A DNA stretch of 64,000 bases from Lepiota brunneoincarnata (taxonomy: Eukaryota; Basidiomycota; Agaricomycetes; Agaricales; Agaricaceae). Of the stretch, positions 1 to 11,177 are shown piece after piece. Numbering within the stretch: the first letter of the stretch is position 1; each line of letters opens with the position of its first letter. Location of the stretch: contig JAEBUN010000020.1 of assembly GCA_023014365.1 (NCBI GenBank), positions 496,001 to 560,000 on the forward strand, written 5' to 3'. The translations under genes were made by a program, and so were the position numbers. The notes beneath the pieces were generated by a model. That model searched no databases, was not told where the DNA came from, and worked only from the letters and a program-made list of their open reading frames with translations.

Positions 1-889
1 TAATAAGTTTCATGTCTTGCGCTGTGAGGGATCCAGATAACATAAGATGTGAATTGCAAGTGGTGTATTGATAGAACTCGATACTCTGTAGGCTGGGAGA
101 GGGGGATTGGGCTTTCCTTTAAACCCTGTTGACCCTGGGTGGTGAGGCCGAGGAAGAAGCGAGGTCGGGCCACCCAGAACCGTGCACATCTCGAATGCAT
201 CTGTATCGAGTCCAGTAGTGGGGTCGTGAGGGAAGAAAGAACATAAAGGGTGGGTTTTAGAAAGGACGCTAGATATCGAGGGCTGGCGAGGGAGGAAGGT
301 AAAGATTTGCGTGCTACGAGTGGTGTGACCTTGTCACATGTCTGCCCTCGTGCAGCATCTGGCACTCGAAAGAAAAAATATGCCAACTCAATCCACGACT
401 TTTACTTTGATTCCGATTCATTAGTCCTGGCACACAACTCCTGGTATTGTGATGTTGGACACAAAATGAAGCCTCTGTATTTTGAAACTTTGCGGTTAGG
501 CATTAAGCACGTCTGCCAGATGACGCCTGTCTGCTATACATATACATCTGACTATCGCAGAATCAACGTTCCTTGTCTTGTAACTCCTGCCCATACACAA
601 TTTCCCAAATTATACCCATGGACCCTCTGCTTCCGGGCCCGAGTCTAGCACGGCTATTTCCCCCGCTATCAACCTGCAACCGTGATTCTTGACAAGCTTG
701 TTGATGGTCTCCGTGCCAGGTGAGTTGAATATACACTATCTACTTGCGGTTTGGATGGAAAAAGGAGAGAAGAAGGGCTGTTCTTGTCACGAGAGTCAGG
801 GGTATCTTTGTCCACTAAAATATGTTATGATAACTCCCACAAAACACTTCCCATGCGGTGGCATCTCATCAACGGATGGTATCCAGGCG
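1..889. other. no recognisable gene
   Basis: Open frames here are short and show no domain, membrane segment or convincing splice signals. The only part I can interpret is the last few dozen bases, which lead into the relic C-terminus of the minus-strand TM gene that begins at 1895. Confidence 0.5.
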
Positions 890-1895
890 TTTACATGTCA
901 TCCGCCACCCTCCGAACAATAATCGGGGGGTGGAACTGATACTCGTCGTGCTTCAAGAATAGCGAGCCGGGTTCTCAAGTCCAGGATCTCGGCACGGGTT
1001 GCCGGAACCTCCCCACCTGATGGTAGTAGTAGTATCTGCTGCTCCAGAAGCAGACTCCTGTACAATACCACCGGATGGAGTTTCCCCTATACACACTCCC
1101 CTGCTATTATTGGAGTCTCCCTCGACATCCCGACTGACGGTGTTGGGAAACAGTTCGTTCCCGGAAACGGAGGCGAATTTCGCTGATCGTGTACCGCTGA
1201 CCTCGTTTATCTGTGTTGCCATGCTGTGATGAGTGGGAGAGACGTCGAATGGGATGGGAGTGGTTGTGGGATCCTGCCATTGCCGCCTGCGGCGGCACTT
1301 TCGAAAGATGATGAATGCCAATATAGAGGCGAGCAAGAGGGGGAAAAGAACAGCTGGGAGGATGCGTGCAAGCCTCCCATTGGACCCTCTGCTCTCCGAA
1401 AATCCAAGGCCAGAACTGCTTTCTGTGGGTGCAAGAGGGGGAGTAGAGGAGAGTGAAGATGAGGGGATGAATAGAGGAAAGTGGGGATGGAAGAGGTGCC
1501 GACACCGAGGGATTGCCACTCTGAAAGGTTGACCCAGGAGTCAAGCTGTCTTGGGTAAGGGAGAGGGAGGAGCCAGCAGCGGCAGATTCTGCTGGCTGAG
1601 AGAGGCTGGTGGTAGCAGTGGGTAGTGTAGAGTCCGTACCCTGAGTTTTGGACACAGAGGTTGGAACCGAATTCGAATCCAGAGTGACACGAAAAACTGA
1701 GGCCACAGTAAAGGTCAGGACCGTGGTTCTCAAACTCGTCGAGGTTCTAACCGTGACAGCATTTGGGTGCGTGCCACTTATCGGTAGGGTGAAGATCTGA
1801 CTACCACTAGAGATGGATGTGGCTGGCGGCACAAAGGTGATAAGGGAAGTGAGGGTTTGAGTCTGGAGACTAAGGAACGTGGTCGTGGCTGCCAT
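890..1895 (-). pseudogene. TM/PPxY family member, subfamily I, frame-broken
   Basis: Start ATG at 1895. A Ser/Thr-rich ectodomain (first ~140 codons) is followed, in a frame shifted by one base near 1460-1480, by a transmembrane helix around LARILPAVLFPLLLASILAF and a basic stop-transfer RKCRRRRQW. The tail then has a PIPFDVSP segment, the counterpart of the SPY/PFN motif of its relatives. A second frame change near 1000 is needed to reach a coiled-coil segment and a relic PPPDY motif encoded at about 919-930 on the minus strand. Topology by the positive-inside rule puts the tail in the cytosol. An intron could in principle bridge the first frame change, since an acceptor-like ACCCACAG lies there, but no good donor fits the phase, so decay or an assembly indel is more likely. 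Function unknown; family membership rests on the shared order of features with the copies at 4.4, 6.8 and 9.0 kb. Confidence 0.7.
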
Positions 1896-2993
1896 GAGCG
1901 AACGATGGGTGAGACGGGAGGAGGCACCCCCTCACAGAGTACCTAAGGAAAACATCGTATCAGTCCATCACACATCAATTTTGTCGTTGAAATCTTGATC
2001 CTATGATGCTGCTCCAAGCAGAGGCACGAACTTGGACCGCTTGTTGATTGTATGGAACAAGGGAAAAATAAGACGCCCGGCGCACCTCTAGCTCTGATGG
2101 CGGCGTTGGCCCAAAAGAGGCAACCGACGTTTTAGGCGCTCAGAGGAGGTAGAGACAACACAGAGGTCTAGCACCGGCCGTTATCCCATTTGTTGTCATT
2201 GGAAAGTTGGGTAAATGGTTGATTATGGGAGCCGTTGCCTCGTGAGCACAATACCCTCGGGACTGGCCTGTGTTAACGCCGAGTCTTCCTAGCGCGTTTG
2301 TTGGGTTAGTGCAGTACATATTTCGGAGGTTTGGTAAATCCATTTGCGACTCGTTCTGGCCAGCGGTTTGCCTTCATATAGGACAGGCTTCTAGGGCTCT
2401 TTACACATTGAGAGAGATTTTCAGGCGTCAATCAAGGCGAAGGACGGTCCACAAGGTATCCACAAAGCGCTTGAGAACAAGAAAACCAATTGACAGCGGG
2501 CGTCCATCGCTCAGCTTGATCGGGTCCGAGCCTTCCAATCATGGATGTTCGTTTTCCGGGGTAATCCAGCAGCGAAATAACCAAGAAACCTCATTGCCGC
2601 AGGACTATGGCTTGCAGTACCCCCCCAGGAATTACCTGCATCCATCTGAGTGCTTGCCTGGCCCCCAACGAAAGGCGATATCGGGCTGATGGATGTTCCG
2701 ACGGGTCACTGAAATGTGGCCAAAATTAGATCTGATTGATGATGATCAGGTCGTTTACTCAATGTCAGAGCGCTCAACAATGGTCCATAGGGCCAACCAA
2801 ACCTTTGAAACAGAACTTTTTCGCTCGCTTCCTCGTGTGCGCCAAGACCGAGTGCCCTGCACCCGACTTCCCCCTCCCTTTCCCTAACAGTGGCACGATT
2901 CTCTGATACCCCTTAGCCTTTCGTTTCCTTTATCCCAACCACACGCCCGCCTCGCCGCTGGCACGCCCACGCTCCTTACACACAGAGACCACT
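1896..2993. other. intergenic, nothing identified
   Basis: Several ORFs of 64-139 codons occur, but none has a recognisable domain or relative elsewhere in the window. A pyrimidine-rich stretch around 2870-2990 precedes the plus-strand ORF at 2994 and could hold its promoter. Confidence 0.4.
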
Positions 2994-3744
2994 ATGACCA
3001 AAAACATTGCATCACTACACCAACGCCGCTCAAAACCATCGTCCGCAGACACAAATCCACCCTCCTCCCGGAAGCAGTCGTCTGAGGCTCGGAGGCGACA
3101 GCTCGCCAACTCGGGCCCACCGATACTACCCCATTCAGACACCATCCATATGCTATCCTTAGTAACAACATCCCAGATATCCAGCTCCAGTGGTACCAGC
3201 GTTACAACCCAATTTCCTATCCAAGCAACCATGAGCGCGACCGGTACATTGAGGCCTAGCGAGGGCGCTCGACAGCCTGACAATACTACCACCAATGTCA
3301 AAGGCCGTAGTTTTCGGGGTTGTAGGAGGGACTGTTGGAATGGCCATCTTGCTGCTGGTGTTATACCGCCTCCTGCGACGGTATCGAGACTCACAGCACA
3401 CGATGATTGTGAGCGCAGAGGAGAAGGGAGCGCTCGGGAGCTATTCGCCTATCCATGATCAATTCGTCAATCAGGGGTTACCCACCAGTCCAACGACAGA
3501 CAGATGGTCTTGGTGGCGACCGCTCACACACTCGCGTATGCTATCTGGAATCTTGTCTACAGTTGGGAAACAGGAGGGTAGGGGGACGACAAAAGGAAAG
3601 ACACGGAAGAGAAGACCTCTGACGCTTTACAAGGTCAGAAATCATAAACCCGGCCACTCATTTGAAATCGACTTCCGAGGCTGCTTCGTCGACCGTGGAC
3701 TTGAGTACCAATACCCATTAGTGACTTTTTTAAAATTTATCTGA
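2994..3744 (+). pseudogene. single-pass membrane protein relic (no PPxY seen)
   Basis: ATG at 2994 opens about 100 codons of Ser/Thr-rich sequence ending in TTTNVK. The transmembrane helix (AVVFGVVGGTVGMAILLLVL) and basic flank (RLLRRYR) continue in the next frame. Removing one A from the CAAAGG run near 3299-3303 would join them directly, so this reads as a single-base frameshift rather than an intron. The cytoplasmic part is about 120 residues, Ser/Lys-rich, and lacks the coiled coil and PPxY of the neighbouring family, so it is at most a distant relative. No signal peptide is visible. Function unknown. Confidence 0.5.
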
Positions 3745-4399
3745 CATGTCTAATACTGCCGTTCGTTGTATTTCGTTCCATGAGTATTTCTGGAGTATCA
3801 TTATAGTACAAATATACTTATACCCTTAGGTACTGCGTATATACTGGATTCTGTATACCATTATGAATGGCATTGGATAACGAATAAAGAGACTCCTCCT
3901 GACTCTTAGTAGACTATCGGATTATATTCGTAGATCAATCTCGCAACGGTACGTTACTGGGCGATCATACATAGCCCTGCTGAAGTTTCTAGGTCACTGG
4001 TCGCTTTCCGACCAGTAATCCAGAGGTGGATCTGAGGATGTCCATCCATCGACCCTATCACTGGCGAGTCGGACCCTCTAGATTAGGGACCTTGGTATGT
4101 TGGTTTGTGGGGCTGCACCAGCGTCTGAGATGGGAACACAACACGGGGCGCGGGAGTTGTGGGTAAGATTCTTGGTGGCGTGATGTACTAGGAGGCAGAG
4201 GCAATAAGCATTGTCGGTTAAGATATCGTCCCGCATTGTGGTTTCCTTCCGTGCATCTGGATGGTATGTTGGTGATATCTACATGTGGTTCTTGGGCCGG
4301 GAAAGGTGTCGCTTTCAACAAGCAACACTTCGAAGAGCGTTTGAGGTCACGAATAGGGGTCCTTCAAAATGGACCCATACTACTGTCCACTCTCCAAAA
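3745..4399. repeat. 5' flank of tandem block 1
   Basis: The block from about 3761 (starting CGTTCGTTGTATTTCGTTCC) recurs in diverged form at about 6131. It includes the same run of ATTATAGTAC, a GTATACCA-containing stretch and an AT-rich segment. No gene is seen. It marks the left part of a repeated unit that carries one subfamily I TM gene. Confidence 0.6.
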
Positions 4400-5099
4400 A
4401 GTAGTCAGGGGGCGATATCTGTGCTTCGATATTAGTAAGTCGAGCCCTCAGATCCAGAATTACCTGCGCGTGTCGCCGGACCGCTGCTGTCGCCTACAAG
4501 ACCTGCAGAAACCGGCTCTAATGCAGAGGCAGTTATAGCCTCTCCCCCGGCGTTCCTTTCCCCATTCCGGTCCTGGCTAGCGGGCTGATGGTTCGCTTGT
4601 GGCTTCCTCCTGAAGATGGTCCCGCGTTTGGATGATAATTGGCCTACCACGCATCATCCCTGCTGTCGCCATGGCAGAAGGACGGTTTGTTGGTGCATAC
4701 ATGCTGAACGGGGTGGGGGATAGTTATGGGGCATTATGTAAGCGTAAATTGCGTCGGTATCTGCGAAATGCCATATAGGCTAAAAGAGAGCCGAAGAATA
4801 GGGGGAGGAGTACAGCTGGGAGGATGAGTGTGAGGATCCGCCTCTGGCCCCGGAGGCCCGGGGTTTGGAATACTGTCTTTGGCTTCCGGAGGTGGTGTAT
4901 ATCCTGTAAGTAATGGCACTGGGAGGACTGTGGTGAAGACAAATGTCTGAATTATCGTTATCAGATTTGTTGATATTTCGTTGGGGGCTGTCGGGGGTTG
5001 TCCGAGTATGAGGGACGTTTGGATGTCAGATTGGATGTGCGGGTCTATGGCAAGAAGGAGACTAGAGTTTCGAGTTTGGAGGCTGGTAGTGATCTCCAT
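4400..5099 (-). pseudogene. TM/PPxY family member, subfamily I, multiply disrupted
   Basis: ATG at 5099 (MEITTSLQTRNSS) gives a Ser/Thr-rich ectodomain. Compared with the copy at 6.8-7.5 kb, one extra base near 4840-4855 throws the ectodomain out of frame with the TM helix (TLILPAVLLPLFFGSLLAY) and basic RRYRRNLR. An in-frame TAA follows ten codons later. A further one-base insertion near 4455 disrupts the coiled coil. Reading across frames still recovers ISPPDYFLESG at about 4390-4425, so the PPDY motif is intact as sequence. It is a decayed copy and shares the ASALEPVSA segment with the copy at 9.0 kb. Confidence 0.75.
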
Positions 5100-6799
5100 G
5101 ATGTTGGTATTGACGGGTTCAGCCCAAATTTCCCCGTAATGCCTTTTGGTTATATCTGCTCATCGACTTTGACATGCCAACATTGACCCATCAGGCCTGC
5201 CCGATGTCTGTGGAGGACTGGCCCCACGTGCGAAGGATGCAAAAGAATAGTCATAAGAAACAGATTCGAAATAGAGTCCACAGTAACAATAAAGAGTTCT
5301 GTTCGTGGCACGGATTAACTTGGGAAGTTCATAATCTGTTGTATGATTGAAAGAAGTCGGCCTATTGAAAATTGCCTCCCCCGCTACAATAGATATAACA
5401 CACTAATCGGAATCTATTCTGCATAGCTGGGTACATTTCGAACAGAATCTGATTAAGTGTATGAAATTCATTGCAGGTACAGAAACAATGAGCTAATTCT
5501 ATTTGGTCACGATAATGGGTGCCGGGTCTCTCAAAACCACCCCCGACGCGAACTAAATATGATGGGCGCCGAGCATACAAAAGAACATGTTGCTGATAAC
5601 TATTATTTTGTAGTACCCTCCCGGTGCATGAGACCGATTCCAGAAGGTCTCAGGTGAGATACGACCGGTTCATACATGCTAGGAATGTTGTCAGTGAGAT
5701 CGCAAACAACGAATTGAGGATTGCTCGCACACTCAATGTGTTAGCTCTCGGGTGTAGTCCGGCAACTTGTGAGAAAGCGCAACACCTGCACCACGAGGTA
5801 AACTGGAAAAAAATCTAGTTTCTCTGAGATGTTTTCCGTGGTTTCATTGTCGACGCCCCCTGATTAACAAACGGGATCCTAATCCTGCTATGTCCGAGAT
5901 GCCCGGGGTTCGTGGATGCCCAAGGGGGGTGAGGTGCCTTGAATCGCAGCAGGTCCTCTTGTTTGGGGGAGGGGAAATGGGAAACCACCATTCATGAATA
6001 AAGAGTAAAGGCTTGACTGATCATTATGCCAACTGCACCAAGACCAAGACCTCTTGCTAGTCGGACTCACTGTTCGTTGCCTTCATTGACTAAGAGGGAA
6101 AGGAAACCGATGTTGTAACCAATGCCCACCCGTTCGTTGTATTTCGTTCCATGACGACTTCTGGGGTATCATTATAGTACGAACATATCTATACCCTTGC
6201 CCACTGGCATGAATACCGGGTTCTGTATACCACTATGAAGGACATTGATAATGACAATTAAAGAGAAGGAATTCGGGTCTGGGCTGCTCCTCCCAACTCT
6301 TCTTAGACAATTGAATTATATTCGTATGTCAATAATACGACATAGATATTCGCGGGAGGATCAGTAGGCTCTCTCGAGTTTTCAGACATCATTGGTCAGA
6401 GACTGACCAATTGTCTAGAGGATGACCTGAGGATGTCCACCCCTCAACTTTAACACCAGCAAGTCGGACCTTCAGGTCGGTGACCTCGGCCTGTCAGTTG
6501 GCGGGGTTGTAGCAGCACCTGGAGTAGGGGATGAATGCATAGCACGACAGTTATCGTGAGGTTCTTGCTGGCGTCACAATCCCGCAGCGGCACCGTAGAC
6601 GCCTACTACATGACAGGGAGAATAATTGTTGGTGGTAAAAGATGTCGTCCTACATCCCGGTTCCCTCTTGTGCTGCTGGGATGTTTACGTTGGACTACAT
6701 CTACACACGGCTCGGGAGCCGGGAAGCTGGGGGAGGGGTTGTGCCACTTTCAACAAGCAACACCTCGAGGAACATGGCCCCGGTTGGGACGAGCGCATA
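5100..6799. repeat. repeat-unit spacer, no gene
   Basis: This spacer consists of sequence repeated in the neighbouring units. The stretch at about 5190-5290 matches about 7629-7700; ACAACTTGTGAG at about 5767 matches about 8016; and 5865-6115 matches 8130-8412. The end of the unit has a conserved run through CTTGCTAG/CTTGCGCC and GAGGGAAAG. Short ORFs here have no recognisable product. Confidence 0.55.
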
Positions 6800-7517
6800 T
6801 TATCGTCCATTCTCCAACGAGTAATCTGGGGGTGATATTTGGGCTTCGATATCGGCGAGTCGTGCCCTCAAGTCCAGAATTTCTGCACGCATTGCTGGGC
6901 CACTGCCATCGCTTGCCAGATCCGTAGAGGCCGCCTCTGATGCAGAAGCAGGCACAATCTCCTCCCCGGCACTCCTTCCTCCATAATCCCCCTCAACCAT
7001 CTGGTCCTGCACATGGACTAGTGGTTCGTCATGGTTCCCCCCGAAGACGACCCTACGTTTGGATGGTAAATGGCCACCACACATCATTCCTGCTGTCAGA
7101 ATGGTAGAACGATGGCTCATTGGGGCAGACATGTTGAATGGGGTGGGGATAGTTATGGAACGTTTTGAGCGCAACTTGTGGCGGTATCTGCGAAAAGCCA
7201 TATAGGCTAAAAGAGAGCTGAGGAAATAGCAGGAGAAACACAGCCGGGAGGATGAGTGTGAGCTTTGCACCTGGTCGCGGAGGGCTGGTTGGGTTACTGT
7301 TTTTGACTGGCGTTGGAAGAACTGCGGTGAAGGTAAATGTCTGGGTCATCACCATCATACTTGTTGATATTTCGATGTCTGGCGAGAGCCCGAGAACTGT
7401 CGGGGATTGGCCAGGCGAGAGGGATGTTTGGGCACCAGGTTGGGTGGGTGGTCCTACAGTGCAAAGGAGAGTGGAAGGTGGAGTTTGGGTGGTGGGGAGC
7501 ATGGGGGTGACCTCCAT
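6800..7517 (-). pseudogene. TM/PPxY family member, subfamily I, one frameshift in the TM
   Basis: ATG at 7517 (MEVTPMLPTTQ) starts a Ser/Thr/Pro-rich ectodomain of about 80 residues. The TM helix begins in frame (LTLILPAVFLLLF), but one extra A near 7218-7225 (GGAAATAG against GAAGAATAG at 9.45 kb) shifts the frame inside the helix. The other frame continues with SSLLAYMAFRRYRHKLRS, a TIPTPFNMS motif, an acidic middle, a coiled coil (LDLRARLADIEAQ) and the terminal ISPPDYSLENGR. Apart from this indel the gene looks complete. The lesion could be real or a sequence error. Likely a former plasma-membrane protein with the PPDY tail in the cytosol. Confidence 0.75.
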
Positions 7518-9033
7518 GGTGGTGGTACCGACGGGCTCGAGGCCTTGGGGTCAATTCAAAATTTCTGCGGGATGACCTTTGACTATATCTGCATTCACCT
7601 TTGTGATAGGGGCATTGATCCCACCTGGCTGTCCATGAGTATGGAGTATTTGTTCTGCGTGAAAGGGTACAAAAGAATAGCTATAAGAAGCAGATCCGTC
7701 CGTACAGTCAGTACTCATCGCGTGATTTCGGTAGAGGCGGTGAGCGAACCCCACCTAACCACAATAATGGACGCCAGAGCCCGAAATCACCTGTAACATG
7801 AACCGAACCTTCTATCATCGCCAACATTGTTCCCAAAAAAGCACATGCCATAGATATCGAACGTACCAAAGAACGCGTTTCTCCTAACTATTCTTTTACA
7901 ACCCCTTCGTACATGGGAAAAGATATCAGATCATGTGACCAGAGTAAGCTGTCCATAAACGATAATAGGATCGTTTCCAGCATTCAGTGTGTTAGTCCTC
8001 TGACATAGTCCAACAACTTGTGAGGAGGGGCAATATTCACATCATGAGGTAAACCAGGTAAGCATCTTCGTTCTCTAGGATATTTTCCGTTAGGCGGCTG
8101 ATAGCTGTGCGTCAGTTACTGATGCCCTCCTGATGAACAAATGAGACCCCGAATCTGTTGTGTATGAGGGGCTCGGCCCGGGGATTATCAATGTGAGAAG
8201 AAGAGTGAGGTGACCCGAGTTGCAGCAGGTCCTTCTGTTCGAGAAATTCTGAACTTGATGAATAGAACAGGACAAAAACAAAACAGGAAACCGCCACTCA
8301 TGGATAAAGGATAAAAGGTTGACTAATTGTTATGCTAATTGCACCAAGGCCAAGATCCCTTGCGCCTCAAACTCATTCATTGACCAAGAGGGAAAGAATG
8401 CAATGCCCACCGACAACATCATCAACTCTGAACTTCACTAACCCCTCCGCCCATGACCCCTCCCGGTCCTGTTCCACTCCCACTTCCCGTCTCCATACTT
8501 GTCGCACCAGTAACGTATTACAATCGCCCGGCGCCATTCGACGACCGTGCGCCACCCGTGTCGTCATCTCCGGCAACCCCGAATACTTCCCTCCTACCTC
8601 TTCGCCAATGCCCCATCTCGCCATCAGCGGCCGTGTATCAGCATAGCTTCTTGTTTTTGTTTAAAATTTCCACCAGCTTTCCTGTGGTACGTTGGGTCTT
8701 ATCAGGTGTCAATGATCAAGGTGGCGTGGAAATGGTGGTGGGATGGAAGCGACTCAGCATCAGATGAAGATGATGTCTTGTCGAATTTGTATTAAGTGAA
8801 GATCGGAAGGAATACATCAAGGAGATGTCACGCCGAGCTCGTTAATTCCTCGAGACAAGTGCTGTTCCTCCTGCTTCAATCCTATCCCTGTCATCGGGGA
8901 GTGCCCGAGGGTGTTGGCCGTCCGTCTGGCAATAAGGGTAGCTTGGATTTGGACTTCAACACCCAACACTTCGGGAAACATGCGGGGTCCTCACATGGTT
9001 CACATGAATGATGTCCGTTAAAACGAGCGCGTA
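7518..9033. repeat. repeat-unit spacer, no gene
   Basis: Up to about 8412 this repeats the spacer of the preceding unit. From about 8413 to 8800 the sequence is different, pyrimidine-rich with ORFs of about 80-105 codons and no recognisable domain. From about 8800 it leads into the 3' side of the next minus-strand TM gene. Confidence 0.45.
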
Positions 9034-9820
9034 TTACCGGCCACTCTCCGAAGAATAGTCTGGGGGTGATATTTGGGCTTCGACACTAGCAACTCGAGCC
9101 CTCAAGTCCAGGATCTCTGCGTGCGTTGCTGGACCACTGGTCACACCCACCAGATCTGCAGAGACCGGTTCTAGTGCAGAAGCAGGTATAGCACCTCCCC
9201 CAGCACTCCTTTCCCCATAATCCCCCTCAACATGCCGGTCGTGTCCATGGACCGGTGGTTCATTGTAGTTCGCCCTGGAGATGATCCTATGTTTGGATGA
9301 TAAATGGCCACTACGCGTCATTGCTGCTGTCACAGAATGATTGCTTGTCGAGGTAGAAATGTTGAATGGGGTGGGAACAGTTGTGGGGGTCTGTGAGCGC
9401 AACTTGTGTCGGTATCGGCGAAATGCCATATAGACTAAAAGAGAGCTGAAGAATAGGGGGAGAAGCACAGCTGGGAGGATCTGTGAGAGCTTGGTGGCAT
9501 CTGGCGGTGGGAGGCTGGAGCCAGGATTAATGTCTTTGATTTCTGGAGGTAGTGCGTGTTCTGTAGGTATTGGCACTGGGAGAACTGTAACGATGGTAAA
9601 TGTCTTTGATTTCTGGAGGTAGTGCGTGTTCTGTAGGTATTGGCACTGGGAGAACTGTAACGATGGTAAATGTATGAGTTATCGTCGTTAGAATTTCGGC
9701 ATCTGGGAACGCAATCATTGAGGATTGTCCATGTGGAGGGCTCGGGGGAGCTGATTGAGCAGTGAAAGGGATAGTGGAGATTTGGGTTTGGACACTGAGA
9801 AATGTGGTAGTGACCTCCAT
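9034..9820 (-). pseudogene. TM/PPxY family member, subfamily I, split by a 70 bp duplication
   Basis: ATG at 9820 (MEVTTTFLSVQTQ) opens a Ser/Thr-rich ectodomain. A 70 bp direct duplication (9531-9600 and 9601-9670), which is not a multiple of three, puts the ectodomain out of frame with the rest. Beyond it the frame runs through the TM helix (LSQILPAVLLPLFFSSLLVY), basic FRRYRHKLRS, a TVPTPFNIS motif, the coiled coil (LDLRARVASVEAQ) and terminal ISPPDYSSESGR. Without one repeat unit the gene would be a continuous frame of about 240 codons, so this is the best-preserved subfamily I copy apart from that lesion. Alternatively the duplication is an assembly error, in which case the gene is intact. 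Confidence 0.75.
9531..9670. repeat. 70 bp perfect tandem duplication
   Basis: The 70 bases starting TGTCTTTGATTTCTGGAGG occur twice head to tail with no difference that I can see, followed by a further three matching bases. They lie inside the ectodomain of the minus-strand TM gene and break its frame. Confidence 0.9.
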
Positions 9821-11177
9821 GGTGTTGGTACTGACAGGCTCACTTAGGAGGCCCTGGGACCAACTGGAAATTTCCTTGAGATGGCCTTCCTAATATATGT
9901 TTATTTCGCCTTTGTCATGGTGACATTCATCCATCATGTGCTGGTGATAGGTATAGAGGATTCCTGCACATCTGTAGCTCCTGATATGATACTGTCGCCT
10001 AAGATAGCAGACTGATGATGTGTGAGAGTCCCGCGACGGGGAGGGGTTCGTCGGCTATGGTAGGGTTCTCATATTGCCAGCGGGGTCCTAAACAAGTGAT
10101 TGGGGATCCAATGACACTTTTCGTACTCAACATTAACTCTCTGACATGATCTGGCAACTTATGGGGGGCGACAAGGTAAATAGTATTTTATTCCTCTCCG
10201 TGATTTCACTGGGCACCTGATGGACGTGCAGCCAACTGCCAACTCCTCTTGATGGACAGATGGGTTCTTGTCACCTGAAGCTACCGTGCACATACAAGGA
10301 TCACGGGGCCCGAGGGTGTTGGTACGAGAAGAACGGAGGTGAGTCTGGCGTTAGCTATATATATAGCGGGTCATTGTGTTTGGGAAGCGGGGTGTTCTCA
10401 AACTCCAACGAGTAAAGCACGGCAACGCAAAAACTGGCCGGGCGACCCACCATTTATCAAGGCAGAATTAAAAGCTCAGCTAATTGTAGTGCATGGAGAA
10501 AGTTCCTTACCATTCGTTGACTTCATTGACTACAAAGAGAAAGAAAACCATTCCAGCACGGGCAAAAGTCAAGGAAGGAAAGGTGCCTCTACGGTTGACT
10601 AATAAGACTTCTCAGATGTTTTATAAGTAGATCATATATCAAATTCGTGTCGTTGACGCTGAGGTATATAAGCGAGGATGCCACCGGATGCCAGCCCCGT
10701 GTGCAGGTGCCGTTATGGCGTCTATCTGGTGGGGCACTGACATATCGGACCCGAGTAACTACCGAGTTGCTCAGTGCTCTACAAAAGTTCATTCGTCTCT
10801 TTAAAAGTCTGTATGAATATAAAAACTGATACGGTTTTTACGGACAAAATCCTGTTGCCGACCGGGAAAAAAGTGGTCAGCATCGGTGAGTCAAAGATGC
10901 TCTGCAAATTCACTCATGACCATGTACAACGTTAGTGGAATATCGATGATGCATTAATCAACATGGGGTAAAAAACCTAGTAACACAATAGACTTGAGTA
11001 ACAAACTGCTGCACACTTGTAAAGGAACTGAACAAAACCACTAATTGCTATGCTAACTGCATTGAGATATCTTGCGCGATCCGGATTCACCGTTCTTTGT
11101 CTTCATTTGCCGAGAGAGGAAAGAGAAGAAAAAGGACGAAAGCAAAAAATTCAATGTTATAAACCAAAGTCACCGCT
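9821..11177. repeat. degenerate repeat-unit spacer, no gene
   Basis: Parts match the spacers of the earlier units: CTGGCAACTTATG near 10150, GATGGACAGATGGG near 10250, CATTCGTTGACTTCATTGACTA near 10510 and GCATTGAGATATCTTGCGCG near 11060. The last match recurs shortly before the end of the OTU gene and may mark the right edge of the repeated region. No convincing coding sequence. Confidence 0.45.

Noticed and set aside
1434..1526. An intron joining ectodomain and TM of the first subfamily I gene
   Set aside because: The acceptor-like CACCCACAG exists, but the only donor in the right phase (GTGGCA) is poor; a simple indel is more economical. Not excluded.
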